Assembly (NCBI GenBank): GCA_036320915.1
Contig: JAXBDG010000009.1
Coordinates: 2,542,001-2,606,000, forward strand
Length of the DNA: 64,000 bases
Origin: Linnemannia elongata
Taxonomy: Eukaryota > Mortierellomycota > Mortierellomycetes > Mortierellales > Mortierellaceae
Direction: 5' to 3'
Translations under genes and position numbers: made by a program
In this document: one piece after another, positions 1 to 11,079 of the stretch
Layout: every line of letters begins with the position of its first letter
Position numbering within the stretch: the first letter of the stretch is position 1
Notes under the pieces: model-generated
The model's database searches: none
Told to the model about the DNA's origin: nothing
Seen by the model: the letters and a program-made list of their open reading frames with translations, nothing else

Positions 1-151
1 GGGACGCAGTTGGTTCGTTGTCTTCCCTGAATCGCGTTGTGTTTGGATGTATGGGTTATGTAAAAGTCCTTTCTTCATCCTCTTAATAAACTGATTCCTT
101 GCTGAAGGACATTTATTGGAATGGTGCTTTTGCGTTGAGGAACCAGAGATG

Positions 152-255
152 TCAGGATTGGACCGAAGCGGTGATAAGGGCAACGGTGATCACGAGGAGA
201 GCGATGTAAGAGATAGTAAACTAGTGGATGCCGAGTAAGATATTAGTAAGAAGTA

Positions 256-296
<41 letters not shown>

Positions 297-567
297 GAGA
301 CGATGAATAGATGAGAAGAGAGAAGGTAAGGAAGGAAGAGCAAGGTTTTTTTCAATAGAGTCGAAGGGAGTTCGTTTCTACAACTTCTCCTCTTTTTCGC
401 TTTCGTCACCCTTGGATTTTGATAAATTTATTTGGCAGACGTAGCTCAAGGCGCGGCAGAGAGCAAATGCAGTCAACGAGGCGAAAATCAGGTACAGGCG
501 CGAAGTGATCAAGGAATTTAGTCTCAAATAAGGTGAACCAGAATGCAGATCCTCGTCGACGATCACC
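152..567 (-). CDS. possible 3' end of a small multi-span membrane protein
   Basis: Two pieces on the minus strand look coding. An open stretch at about 378-566 contains a hydrophobic segment (around LYLIFASLTAFALCRAL) followed by a charged tail. A 23-codon piece at 152-220 follows a good acceptor (CACTAG) and encodes a second hydrophobic helix (YIALLVITVALITAS) before a TGA stop. Together they would suit the last two helices of a four-helix MARVEL-type protein. The donor that should join them is not convincing, and the intron would contain a 36-base A/T run, so the model is incomplete. The 5' part was not found. Confidence 0.25.
257..292. repeat. 36-base poly-A tract
   Basis: Uninterrupted run of A on the plus strand. 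It lies in the putative intron of the membrane-protein fragment (poly-T in that gene's sense). The flanking bases show no retroelement 3' end, so it is called a simple repeat. Confidence 0.9.
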
Positions 568-950
568 TCTTAGGAACAAAATTACAAGTCCATGACTTCC
601 GTTCTTTGCGCGCTGAAGCTTAGAGGATTTCTTCTCGATGTGTATCCGTTTTTTTTTTTTTACTTTTTGGTCGAGAACACTTTCACTGCTACTGGGCCTG
701 CAACGCCGTTCTATTTTGTCATTTTTTTGATAAGAAAAGAGGTGAAAACGAAAATAAAGGAAACAAGGAAAGTAGTTTGGTGGTATCTTAATTCAAGAGG
801 GCAGGCCTCAGCTCAAACTAACATTGTCAGATGCATCCGTATTTTTCATTTTACTGGTGCACAATGTAAACGAAGAAACGAACATTGAATGTTGTCTGCA
901 ATCATGCATTCTTCTTTTCTTCGAAGCAGTGTTACATTCACGTTTGAGCC

Positions 951-1385
951 TTTTTTTTTTTGTTTGTTTGATACTTTATTTTTCTGACAAACAACACAAA
1001 AGAGACATTTGGAACCAGGGGGGGGGGTACAGACGAAACTGTTCACTGTGCCATCCACCAGCTACAATCCGATCCGAAATCTGGCTCTGCGCAAGAATTG
1101 TCGCTGCTCTTTAGAGCTTCAACGGAAGACAAAATAGAACTAGTTACGAACAACGGGGATTCTTCTCTTCCTCTGCATCATTGATAACCTCTTCCATCCC
1201 AACAAAAATCTCTGGCAACCGCTCGTTAGCAGCGTGTGGACCTTTGAGCGCTTCAGGGTAGGTCCCATCCTCATGCGTAGCTAGCGAAAGCGCCACGCGG
1301 GCAGAGACCATCGTGACCACAATCACCTTGGGGGTCTACGTATTTCGATGCCTTGTCCTTGGCAGAGATGTCCTGAGACTATGAC
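951..1385 (-). mobile_element. 5'-truncated non-LTR retroelement end, copy 1 (decayed)
   Basis: On the minus strand this is the 3' end of the same element seen intact at 42416-44797. It begins (plus view) with an 11-base T run, then a stretch matching that copy's 3' untranslated region (shared blocks such as TCTGACAAACA and TTGTCGCTGCTC). It continues into a degraded coding end in which SLATHEDG and AANERL match the intact copy's SLATHEDR and AADERL. Similarity fades near 1385, which gives a 5' truncation typical of target-primed reverse transcription. tRNA-Ala begins about 160 bp beyond the truncated end. No target-site duplication was seen. The stretch 568-950 beside it holds nothing recognisable. 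Confidence 0.75.
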
Positions 1386-1545
1386 CGCTTAATGAAAGTC
1401 ATAGTTAATACTTTGGGGTACTCAAAAACCATATTCCGGTCACGGGAACCGCCTTCTGGGGCCCGAAAAGCTCAAAACAAAGTCACGGAATGTAAATCTA
1501 ATTAATAAAATGGTCTAAGATTTACATGCATCCATCAAATAATGA

Positions 1546-1618
1546 GGGGATCTAGCTCAAATGGTAGAGCGCTCGCTTAGCATGCGAGAGGCACTGGGAT
1601 CGATGCCCAGGTTCTCCA
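1546..1618 (+). tRNA. tRNA-Ala(AGC)
   Basis: A 73-nt cloverleaf: acceptor GGGGATC pairs with GTTCTCC plus discriminator A (one U-U mismatch, which is common in eukaryotic tRNA-Ala). The D arm is GCTC...GAGC, the anticodon loop is CTTAGCATG with anticodon AGC, and the T arm is CTGGG/CCCAG around ATCGATG. There is no intron. A T-rich stretch follows as the Pol III stop. Confidence 0.95.
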
Positions 1619-1637
1619 AAATATTTCTTTCGTTCCT

Positions 1638-1865
1638 CTACTGAGGATGTCGTGAGACAATCAAAGTTTTTTTGTTAGTCAGCCTTTGCCGAATCAGCTG
1701 CACAATGGCTGCCTTTCCTTCTCGCTCTACTCTGGTCTCGTCTGGCTTGATGTCTTCCAAAACTTTTTTGCCGCCTTCACCAACGAGACTGGTGGTCCCG
1801 ACTCCTGGGCTGCCCTTTTGCAGCCACTTGTTCAAGGCTCTAGGTACTTCGTTTTGACCCTTGTC
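1638..1865 (-). other. open fragment resembling a coding exon
   Basis: A minus-strand frame stays open for about 75 codons, from roughly 1865 to a stop at 1638. It encodes a charged, plausible sequence (NKWLQKGSPGVG near the start; the end is rich in R, K and Q). No start codon with a leader, and no partner exon, could be fixed. The TAA just upstream means it would have to be entered by splicing. It may be the last exon of an uncharacterised gene or a relic. No family was recognised. Confidence 0.2.
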
Positions 1866-2658
1866 TTTGTTTTATGAGTCGTTAGTTTATCAAAGCACCC
1901 TTGTGGTGAAATCGACAATGTATAAGAGAATGCTCCTATTCTCCTTCTTTGAAGTACGAACAGAATAAAGTGTTGCTGTTAATGAAGCAATGCTGTCAAG
2001 ATAAGAACGTCACTGGTAACCCAGGCCAATATTTCACCTTTTTTTACGCAATGGTTTCTGTATAGAGGTTAACGGTTAGCGACTACAACAAGATACGTGT
2101 TCGACGGTGATTAGCAGGATAGTTATCATTCGATCCGAGACTAAGTTGTCAAGGATCGACTGCGAGGAGGGCGAGTAAGGTGAACTGAATGGTCGCCTGT
2201 TCTCTCCGTCTTCCGAGACCATTGAACGCCCTGTGGTACTTTTTATCGCTGACAATGATAATTCAATAGAAGCAAGCTTAAAGCAACAAGAGCACGAAAG
2301 AGTCGAGAGTAGAAAAGCAAAAAGAGGACGCGTTGTGGAGTTGCCACGATGATCCAACCAACAATCGACTCATTTTAGCATAAAACCCGAAGGTTCAATC
2401 CATTTCTAGCGTGTGATAATGCGTCACACAGGTCCAGCACAGGCACAAGGTCACACCGCCCCCCTTCTTTTTTCTTCTATTCTTTCCTTCGCCATCTCCA
2501 CAACCTCTCTTCTCCCTTTTTTCTTCTTTCCCCTCTTCTTTTTCTTTCTTCATCACTTCTTCGACCCTCACTCACACCTCCTACTTCACCCCTCTATCCC
2601 TTCTTTTCATTCACTCACTCACTCATCAAAGGCTCGACAACAACACCTTACATCAACA
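1866..2658 (+). promoter_or_regulatory. intergenic stretch and C/T-rich leader of the GGPP synthase gene
   Basis: No gene was found in 1866-2400. From about 2460 to 2658 the plus strand is strongly pyrimidine-rich and ends in a CAACAATG start context. This is the leader type seen before most plus-strand genes here. No TATA box stands out. Confidence 0.5.
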
Positions 2659-4824
2659 ATGGCCATCCCCTCCATCTACCCCACCGACCACGATGAAGCC
2701 GTAAGCGAGATCTCTCTTTTACTCTCTTGACCATACTCTTTGCGCCACTCATTCAACTTGACGAACATAACGAACAGGGACACCCACCTTCACCGTTCTC
2801 TCAACCATAGGCCCTACTGGAGCCATACACGTATATCTGCTCGAACCCCGGCAAGGAGATGCGGACAGAGCTGATCGAGGCATTCAATATCTGGATCAAG
2901 GTCCCTCCCCAGGAGCTCGCCATCATCACCAAGGTCGTCAAGATGCTTCACACCTCCAGTCTCTTGTACGTTCACACCTTGTTTTCTGTTCATATTGCGA
3001 GCAAAAGAGGAGCCGGGTTGTTGTTTCAGGAACCAAAGGTTGTAGTGAGACAACTGATCAGCTTACCCTAGAGCTACTTTTTTACCTAACAAACCCTCTT
3101 TCTTGTCTGCTGCAGAGTCGATGATATCGAGGACGACTCTATCCTGCGCAGGGGCGAGCCCGGTAAGAATCACAGCTGCTGACACAGGAACTCAGCAATG
3201 GCAATGAACAATGGTCGTTCCTTCTTCCTTCCACCCTCCCTCCAGCTTCGTATTACATTCTTACTTTTCCCGCCCTGCTGTGGACAATTATTTTTTTAAC
3301 CATGTGCGGAATTTTACCTTCTTAAAATGCTCACAATCCAGCAGCTGCCTTTCCCTTTGACTGCTCGTGTGACAAAAACACGAAACTAGCCTTGTCCATG
3401 TCCACACCAGAGAAAGGCCTTTTGGCGTGCTGCTCGGTACATAACCACCAAAGCTATTGAACTCACACTCACATCTATCTTTTACTTCTTTCCCTAAAAA
3501 ACCATCTAGTGGCACACAAGATCTTTGGAGTACCCGCGACTATCAACTGTGCCAACTATGTCTACTTCCTGGCACTGGCAGAGCTTTCCAAGATATCCAA
3601 CCCCAAAATGCTCACCATCTTCACCGGTATGATACTCTTAATCGTCAACCGCGCCTGCTCATCGCAATGACCCCGTCCTCTTTTATTAAACATTGACTCT
3701 GACCTGATTTCTCTGTTGACCTGACGACTTTTTAGAGGAGCTGCTGTGCTTGCATAGAGGACAGGGAATGGAATTGCTCTGGAGAGACAGTTTGACATGC
3801 CCAACAGAAGAGGAATACATCGCCATGGTCAACGACAGTACGTTCATTGTTCATATTTAACGACCTTCAGGAACCGGGAGATGATACCTTGAAGCATATT
3901 TTCATTTTGTACTTACTCGACTCTTTTTATTTTATTTCTTTGCTTAGAAACGGGGGGTCTGTTGCGTCTCGCTGTCAAGTTGATGCAGGCTGCCAGCGAC
4001 TCTACTGTGTATGTTTCTATATCAAGGATCGCAGTTTCATCCGCTCAGAGCAGGATACGATCGATGTTCGAACGGACCACACATACTCATGTATCAACCA
4101 TTCCCTGTTATCATTAATAGTGACTATGTGCCTATGGTCGAGCTGATCGGAATTCACTTTCAGATTCGGGACGACTACCTCAACCTCCAGTCCAGTCAGG
4201 TACAAATCAAAAAAAACTCCCGATCAATGCGCGCCTCCTTCTTTCAAGGATGCCGAGCGATGCACTCCAAGGTGTAATTTGATCCGCGTCGTACTAACTG
4301 AAAATTCTATGTTTTGGTTACTGTGGTTGATAGTATTCTGCGAACAAGGGGTTCTGCGAAGACTTAACAGAAGGCAAATTCTCATACCCAATCATCCACT
4401 CTATCCGCGCCGCACCCAACAGCCGGAAGCTCCTCAGTAAGTTTTCATATCCTCTATCATCATCGCTATCATACTTTATGTTTCGCCGCAGGAGTAAACC
4501 CACAAGTACTAATTGACTCTCTTCAACATCAATTTGAATGTTGTCCCGGAAATAGACATTCTGAAGCAAAAGCCCAAAGATCACGAGCTCAAAGTCTACG
4601 CCGTGAGTCTGATGAACGCTACAAAGACATTTGAGTACTGCCGTCAACAGTTGACACTCTATGAAGAGCGTGCGAGGGCGGAGGTGAGGCGTTTGGGAGG
4701 TAACGCGCGGTTGGAGAAAATTATTGATCGGTTGAGTATTCCGGACCCTGACTCTGCGGATGCTGAGAAGGATGTTGTGCCCATGTTTGTTGCCACCTCG
4801 ACTGCTGGGGGTGCTGCCAAGTAA
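2659..4824 (+). CDS. BTS1: geranylgeranyl diphosphate synthase
   Basis: A trans-isoprenyl diphosphate synthase that condenses isopentenyl diphosphate onto farnesyl diphosphate to give the C20 donor for protein prenylation and diterpenoid/carotenoid routes. Nine exons: 2659-2700, 2811-2965, 3116-3162, 3510-3626, 3736-3837, 3948-4008, 4121-4199, 4334-4436 and 4556-4824. They sum to 975 nt (324 aa), a normal length for the family. The first aspartate-rich motif is DDIEDDS (residues 68-74) followed by RRG. The second is RDDYLNL (191-197). The short spacing in motif one is of the GGPP-synthase type. All introns are GT-AG and frame is kept at every junction. The gene is tail-to-tail with the F-box gene, 116 bp apart. 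A farnesyl synthase is less likely. Confidence 0.93.
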
Positions 4825-4940
4825 CGATGTAAGAGATAAAGAAAAGTAAAGCGTAGGAGATGTTTTCATGATATTTTGCAATTGTTTTGTACAGTAGAAT
4901 GGTGATGTATATGCAAACGGAGGTGATGTCTAGTATTGTT

Positions 4941-6983
4941 CTAAGCTTGGTCCTGGTCATCTTGAGGGCCTGGTGGTGGTGGAGGAGGAGTTCCCTCCAT
5001 AGGGTGACCTTCAACAGGCTGATCTGGAGCATCGACTAAACCTCCCATAACCGCCTCGTCCTCCTCGACCAACATATCCTCCTCCTGTCCTCCAAAATCA
5101 ATCTCCTCCCCATCCTCGTCCTCAGACGCAATAACATGCAGCCCCAACACATCCTCATCATCATCCCCAAAGTACCCACAAACCTCAATCCCCTCTCTCC
5201 TTAAAATCGGCTCAATCGCCATTCGTCTCTCCCTCTCTGGGTGTACAACCCCTTCAACCCTTACTAGCCGCGGCCAAGAGTCGACCATCCATTGAACATC
5301 TTCTTCTTGCATCTCTTGGGCCAGTCCATGGAAACAGAAACGTTCGAGGTTTGTGAGAGTGGAGAGGGTGGCGAGGCCTGAAGAGAGGGAGAGGGGGAGT
5401 CCATCGTTGGTTCCGTCGAATTCAGGGCCCGTGGGGGAGATTGTGAGAAAGTCGAGGGAGGTTAGGCGGGCGAGTTGGGTCAGGACTATGGGAAGCCATG
5501 TGGGAGGGGCGTTTTCGAGACCACAGATGTAGAGTGTTAGCCAGGTTAGGTCTGTGCACACCCAGTCCTGGGGTTGGAGATGTTGTTCTTCCGAAGGCTG
5601 TACCGTTCCGTCGGCGCTTGTTCCCTGAAGTTGTTGCTGAGGTTGAAGACCGACGATATCCCGAGCGTGAAGGGCATCTCCACAAAAGAAAACCAACCTC
5701 TTACAAGACGTCAAAATCTGCTGCGCCATCGGGCTGGTCACTCCCGAACACCTCCTAATATCCAACCTTGTCAAGTGCGCAAAATGCCTCGTCATGGCCT
5801 GAAAGGCCCTTGCCCCAAACCCAGTCTCAAACACCTCAAACAAAGTCAACCTCGGACACGCCTCCACAACCCTTGCCAACTCGCGATCCGAAAGCGCCGG
5901 ATAAGTAATCGACAGCTTCTCCAATAGCGGACAGAACTCCGGCTCAAATAACTGGCACACTGCCGTGGTCGGGAACTGATAGTTATAATAAGCTGTCGTA
6001 TCCGGGGTTGGGTTCTGCGGTCCATCATACGTCAAGGGTCCCGTCGCCGCAGATTCCTCAAGATCCCACGCCAAAGATCGTAGTTGTGGACACCGCTGAA
6101 TGATCTGGAGTTGATGATGGGGCGTGATTCCGGAGCTGAGACCGAGCTTGAGGGTGACGAGGTTTGGGAAAATGGGCCAGCGGTCGAGGGATTCGGGGTC
6201 GACGGTTGTGGCACCGTTGAGTTGGAGGGATTCGAGTCTTGTGGCCAGGTCAAGGAGGGCTTCTGTGGTCTCTTTGTTCAAGTCGAGGAACATTGTCATG
6301 AACGTCTTCAGTCCGTCTCCGCTTCCTGTTCCTGAGCCGTGTGGTGATGATGGTGATGTGTATGTGGTGGATGGTGAGGAGGGCGTTGAAGAGGTGTCGG
6401 TACGTGCCAGGGCTTGCATGAAATCGAGAGTTGGAGGCACGCCGGAAAGAAAGACGGATAGGGTCTTGAGTCCTGGGTTGTGTCGGACGAGATCTGTGAG
6501 ATTATCCCATAATAGAGCCTGTCGGATATTGAGCTGTAGGTTGAGCTCTTCGATCCTCTTACACGGCGCAAAGGGAAACCCTCTTTCGGCTTTCATTGTT
6601 GCCTTGTTCTCTGTTTTCCTTGTTCCTGTATTAGTTGCCTTTTCTTCTGCCACTGCTGCTGTTTCCGTCCCTGATCCTGCTCCTGCTCTTGTCCCTGCTC
6701 CTACTTCCCCAGCTCCGTCTCCACCATCTCCACCACCATCCCTACTATTGCTGTTGGAAGCATCAAGCTTCATCGTGAAAATAGTAACCGTACGGACAAG
6801 GTGCGCATTGGCAAGCAGCGCCTCAGGCGTCGGACGCTCGTGAACCTGGGAGGTCCAAGAGATATTGTTCCAGATCAAGGGCATACAGGTATCGTGCCAG
6901 GTTCTGCAGACCAGTGCTGCGGAGCACAATGTGTCGAGTTCCATGTGCTCTGCAATCAAGGACCTGATCTCTGGGATATCCAT
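4941..6983 (-). CDS. F-box/leucine-rich-repeat protein
   Basis: A single-exon gene of 680 aa. The N-terminus (about residues 1-45) is a compact F-box, with an IP-E-R-LI-EH pattern, then CSAALVCRTWHD and LIWNNISW. F-box proteins normally dock Skp1 in an SCF ubiquitin ligase. A long leucine-rich region of irregular repeats follows (LEELNLQL-like, LKTLSVFL, LTSLDFLTI), interrupted by Ser/Thr/Gly-rich loops near residues 85-120 and 205-225. The C-terminus is acidic and ends in a poly-proline and Asp/Gln tail. The substrate cannot be predicted. The layout resembles the many F-box/LRR proteins of Mortierella-type fungi. A GGTGGCAAA site lies about 500 bp upstream of the start. Confidence 0.85.
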   Translation of the reverse strand: MDIPEIRSLIAEHMELDTLCSAALVCRTWHDTCMPLIWNNISWTSQVHERPTPEALLANAHLVRTVTIFTMKLDASNSNSRDGGGDGGDGAGEVGAGTRAGAGSGTETAAVAEEKATNTGTRKTENKATMKAERGFPFAPCKRIEELNLQLNIRQALLWDNLTDLVRHNPGLKTLSVFLSGVPPTLDFMQALARTDTSSTPSSPSTTYTSPSSPHGSGTGSGDGLKTFMTMFLDLNKETTEALLDLATRLESLQLNGATTVDPESLDRWPIFPNLVTLKLGLSSGITPHHQLQIIQRCPQLRSLAWDLEESAATGPLTYDGPQNPTPDTTAYYNYQFPTTAVCQLFEPEFCPLLEKLSITYPALSDRELARVVEACPRLTLFEVFETGFGARAFQAMTRHFAHLTRLDIRRCSGVTSPMAQQILTSCKRLVFFCGDALHARDIVGLQPQQQLQGTSADGTVQPSEEQHLQPQDWVCTDLTWLTLYICGLENAPPTWLPIVLTQLARLTSLDFLTISPTGPEFDGTNDGLPLSLSSGLATLSTLTNLERFCFHGLAQEMQEEDVQWMVDSWPRLVRVEGVVHPERERRMAIEPILRREGIEVCGYFGDDDEDVLGLHVIASEDEDGEEIDFGGQEEDMLVEEDEAVMGGLVDAPDQPVEGHPMEGTPPPPPPGPQDDQDQA

Positions 6984-7513
6984 TGCTTGCTTGGTTGTGG
7001 GTTTGTTGGTTGTTGTTGTTCTTGTTGGTGGTGAGGAGGAATGCGTGAAGTAGGGAGAAACGAAAAAAATTAAATAACAACGGGCACCTTTCTTTTGTGT
7101 TGATTGAACACAATTGCCGTTTTAGCGGTCACAATTCCCATTTATTTTTTTGCACGCGCCTCAGCTTTGGAAAAAGGACTAGGTGAGAGGTCAAACTCAA
7201 CAGGGTCAAGGAAGCTGGCACCATTGGAGACGACACTACCACGCAGATTTGTAGCTCTGTAGCACCTTTGCAGCCAAGAACCAATCATCCCGCCCCACAA
7301 TCTCAACCATCCTTAACAGCTTCCCATCCTCTTAAGATGTCCAAGAAATTGTCACAGACACAAGGCGGGTGAGATAGTGGCATCAATGGGCTCAGAGGTG
7401 CTTCTTGAAAAAGATAGTAGGGCAGTGGTTCGCAAAAAGAGAGAGGAATAGCGAGTTGTATAGAAAATTAATACACGGACCTTTTGCCACCAATTCTAAA
7501 AACAGTCAATTTA
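6984..7513 (-). promoter_or_regulatory. promoter region of the F-box gene, with a PACE-like site at 7483-7491
   Basis: No ORF of weight lies in this 530-bp gap between the F-box start and the ZNF511 stop. On the minus strand 7491-7483 reads GGTGGCAAA, identical to the yeast proteasome-associated control element bound by Rpn4. Its role here is inferred only; it sits immediately 3' of the ZNF511 stop as well as upstream of the F-box gene. Confidence 0.35.
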
Positions 7514-8900
7514 TTAGCCCAGAGACTCGCTGTTGTTGGCGTTGTTGATCCTGGTGGAGACAAAAGGGGTGCTGTTATTGCTGGTTACGCGTGGTTTGGC
7601 AGCCATCTTCTTTGCAACAGAGCGGGGGACCATCAATCGCGACATGCTGATTTGAAGTTGGTCCATATCAAAGTCCATCTGGCTCGAGGCTCCTGTTGAC
7701 GCAACTGAATTGGGTCCTGAGGCAGAGGGGGTCGATGGTGTGTCCATGTCCATGTCAGTGTGATCGCGAATGATCGAGCTCCTCCGTGGACCTGCTTTTG
7801 GTTTTGTGTCCTGACTCCTGTACTGCTGAAAGGCGTTCTTCTTAACTGTGCGAGATGCAGTTGCCTCAGCTGCCGTTGGTCCTGGATCTGGCGTTGCTGA
7901 TTTCCTTCGGTTGGTTGTAGCAGGTTTAAGGCCATGTGCAGAGACAGTCGTATGTTCAACCTCCATCTCGTATTCATCAGCCATCTCGTGGTTTTTGATA
8001 TGCTGCTGCTTGTGCTGGTGTTGATTTGGCTTTGAGTGTGTTTGTTTCCTTGATTCCCGAGCATTCTGCTTTTGGATGGACGCTGTCCTCTCTGCAGATG
8101 GCATTACGCCTGTGACCACGATCGAAAAGTTGAAGTGCTTCGGGTAGTGATGTTTGTCGATCAAGTGCATTCGTCTCTTCTGTGGCGTCATGCACAGTTT
8201 ATCGCATCCATCCACGTAGCATTGGTACTATTGAACAACAATAAATGGAGAAGGTTATTATTTTAAGTCATTTCTCAAATGACAACATTTCAAACATGAT
8301 AGCAAGGAATACGTCAAAAGAAAACTTACAATGCGTTCGCCACGTTCTCGTTGGATGCGGACAAGAACATCGTGGATCTCACGGATATGGAGGATGAGCC
8401 ACTTTTCGCCTGGGAAGGCCTTCTTGCAAGTCTGGCAGATGTGTCGGTGGTTGGTTTCAAAGTGGTGCTCGTACATGGCTGCGCTCGAGAAAGTCTTTTC
8501 ACCGTGACATGATCCATGATGACATGCCTGAGCTGCACTAACACAGAACAATACGCGCAGATATTGTTGTCTTTGTTAGTAAGAGCACTAATGGCGAGCT
8601 GCAAAGGGGGGCGCAGTGGACAACTTCAGCGCGCAAGTAATCAAATGCATATAAAGTGAATACGTACATCCTGTGGGCGCAATTTTCGGGTTCGTTGAGG
8701 TCTGGGATGTAAGCGTCGGCGTCCTCGAGTCTGAGCCAGGCAGCTTTGTATTCATAGGTTCCCTCTTGGAAGAAAGGGTCGTCTTGATGCAATGGTCTTT
8801 TTCGGGGAAAGATGTCCAGACTGCTGCAGCTGTTAGTCTCGAGTTCAGAATGTTTCGGTGTGTCTGTCTGTTGAAGGAATGTGGGTGGGTCAATCTCCAT
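7514..8900 (-). CDS. ZNF511: ZNF511-type C2H2 zinc-finger protein
   Basis: Three exons on the minus strand: 8900-8668, 8537-8330 and 8227-7514. They give 384 aa with frame kept across both introns. The order of elements matches animal ZNF511: an N-terminal HQDDPFF stretch, a finger starting at C83 (CHHGSC...HHFETNH), a second starting at C112 (CQTCKKAF...HIREIH), an RERGE linker, then a third (CYVDGCDKLC...HLIDKHH) followed by YPKHFNF. The C-terminal 170 residues are low-complexity and disordered, which is longer than in animals. Function is poorly known in this family; nuclear nucleic-acid binding is the usual assumption. It diverges from NDUFAF6 across a 251-bp shared promoter. Confidence 0.85.
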
Positions 8901-9151
8901 GGTTGTGCGCCTTGTAGGTGATGGTTAGTGCGAGAGTTAAGGTGTGAGGTGTGAAGAAAGAGTGGGTCGCACAAGAAACGAACTAAAAGACAAAGAAATG
9001 CCTATTGCTGTGGCTTTGTCTCGGAAATTTGAGCGAGGAAAGTTACCTCCGTGTTGCTCACAAACTGATCAACATTGTCCTTTCTCTCGGCAAGCCCGAG
9101 ACATCCTCTCTTTCTTTCTCAACTTTCATTTACATCAGGAACAAGGAAACA
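8901..9151. promoter_or_regulatory. divergent promoter between ZNF511 and NDUFAF6-like genes
   Basis: Only 251 bp separate the two start codons, so both promoters must share this segment. It is not pyrimidine-rich like the longer leaders elsewhere, apart from the CT-rich stretch before 9152. No known operator was recognised. Confidence 0.6.
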
Positions 9152-10531
9152 ATGAGGCCTGCAGGAATCATCCGTTCAGTAAACGTTGTCACTCAGCGTC
9201 AACTCGGTAGCTCCGCCCTTGTCAGGAATGCACAGTGGTCCAGACCAATGGCTGCTTCGACAGTTACTCGTCGTGGGTTTGCTCATGTACACGATCACAA
9301 CTGCAACCACGACCACGACCATACCCACCATGAGCCCAAGAAGCAGTCGCCCTTTTCCCTTGGAGCCAATACCCGGTCGTCCAAGAAGAAAGTTGCCAAG
9401 GAAATCATGCCCAAGCCTACAAAGGCCATTGAATACTGCGAGAACCTCGTTCGGTATGTATTCTTTAGAAGGATTGAACATCTCGGCTATATGTCAACGA
9501 AGCAAATGCGGAGAAAATTAGACTGATCACTAACGTGTTTATATACACTTGTCTTTGTAGCAAAGCAGATTATGAGGGCTTCCTTTGTTCACAGTTTTTC
9601 CCAGCACACCAAAAGCCTACACAGCTGGCACTCCGAGCATTCAACATCGAGCTGGCCTCGATCCGAGAGTCGGTCAGCAACACGGACATTGGACGCATGC
9701 GGATGCAGTTCTGGAGAGACTCACTAGACAAGATCTTTGCAGGCGTGCCACCACAACAGCCCGTCGCCCTAGCACTTGCATATGCTATCCAGGAACAGGA
9801 ACTCCACCACCAGCAACAAGGAGGGAACGGCGACTCTGAGATGTCGTTGATCTGGTTCAAGAGAATGATCACGGAGCGGGAACAGAACTTGTCCGACCCA
9901 CAGTTCATGACTTTGGCGCAAATGGAGACATACTGTGAGAATACGTTTGGGTCGTTGCTTTACTTGCAGTTGGAGTCTGTGGGCGTCAAGTCATTGGAGG
10001 CAGATCATGCAGCTAGTCATATGGCCAAAGCTATGGGCATTGCTACCATGTTGCGCGCCTTCCCCTTCCATATGCACCAGAATCGCATGGTCATCCCCGC
10101 TGAGATCACCGCCAAGGTAACTTTCACATACATGGATCAGGAACCCAGCATTACGATATGAAGATGACTTTGGTGGCAGAGGTTAACATATATTTTGATC
10201 CGCATCTTGCCAACTTGAAACCAATTAGCACAACTTGTCGCAAGAGGCGCTATTCAGGAACCCAACAATTACGCCAGCTCTTCAGGACGCAACATTGGAA
10301 GTAGCAACAGCGGCTCATGTCCACTTGGCAACTGCACAGTCATACATGGGCAACTTGCCTAGGGAAGCACTGCCTGTTTTGATGGCAGGGATCCCAACTG
10401 AGTCGTACCTCACCCGGTTAGAGAAGGCGGATTTCAATCCTTTAGCACCCAACATCCAGCAGCGCGAGTGGTTCCTCCCTGCCAAGCTCTGGTACCGGTT
10501 CCGCCAGGGCAAGCTTCTCCACATCGAATAG
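9152..10531 (+). CDS. NDUFAF6: NDUFAF6-like mitochondrial complex I assembly factor
   Basis: Three exons: 9152-9453, 9561-10116 and 10229-10531, giving 386 aa. The chosen start gives a typical presequence (arginine-rich, no acids) ending near RRGFAHV, followed by a His/Asp-rich linker. The body is a squalene/phytoene-synthase fold: YCENLVRKADYEGFL, LRAFNIELASIRESV, RMQFWRD, then a long helical part with SHMAKAMGIATMLRAFPFH and a YLTRLEKADF end. As in NDUFAF6, the catalytic DxxxD pairs of true prenyl synthases are absent, so the protein is expected to assist assembly of NADH dehydrogenase rather than make squalene. An in-frame upstream initiator at 9005 would spoil the presequence and was not used. 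Confidence 0.88.
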
Positions 10532-11079
10532 ACGTTCCTAGCACTAATATAGTAAAACGAAATAGACAACAACTCCCCCATATTGCGCTCTTTTCTGATT
10601 TATCCTGCAGTTGATGGCGATTGAGCCCCTTCTCTACTCCCGAAACCGCCTTTGGTTGATTGCAACAAGACGGATGCCTATAGCGAAATTCAGAAGGAGA
10701 TGTAATAACAAGGGATGCATGTGCACTCAAATATTGTTAGCATGGTCAATTGCCCTCCCTTGACTAGCGCGTTGCTTCTCTCTCTGTCCTTGCTCTTTGG
10801 TGCTTTTTTTCTAACCTCCAAGCCCAGGCTCACATTACCTGTCACTTGATAAGCATACGCCGAAGCAATGCAGCGACATGGAGAGGAATAGTAGCTGCCA
10901 ATTGGAGTCACGCTCTGGTCATCCTCCGTATGTAAGTGCGGGAACCCCTCTCTCGGCAATACCCCCTATCCCCATCCATACAACCCATAATTATGACAAG
11001 CTGATTAATGCACCGTGGAATAATTAGCAATACAAACAAAACGCGAGAAAGCAATGTGTTCAGTTAACATCTCACTGTC
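10532..11079. other. intergenic, nothing recognised
   Basis: A 548-bp stretch after NDUFAF6. A minus-strand ORF at 10690-10959 has no start context, partner exon or family motif and is not counted as a gene. Confidence 0.5.

Noticed and set aside
257..292. Poly-A tract at 257-292 as a retroelement tail
   Set aside because: No sequence matching the 3' end of the retroelement family precedes it on either strand.
4318..4881. 187-residue minus-strand ORF
   Set aside because: Covers the last exons and an intron of the GGPP synthase gene in antisense; no motif.
6124..6843. 239-residue plus-strand ORF
   Set aside because: Antisense shadow of the F-box/LRR gene.
10690..10959. 89-residue minus-strand ORF after NDUFAF6
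   Set aside because: No family motif, start context or neighbouring exon.
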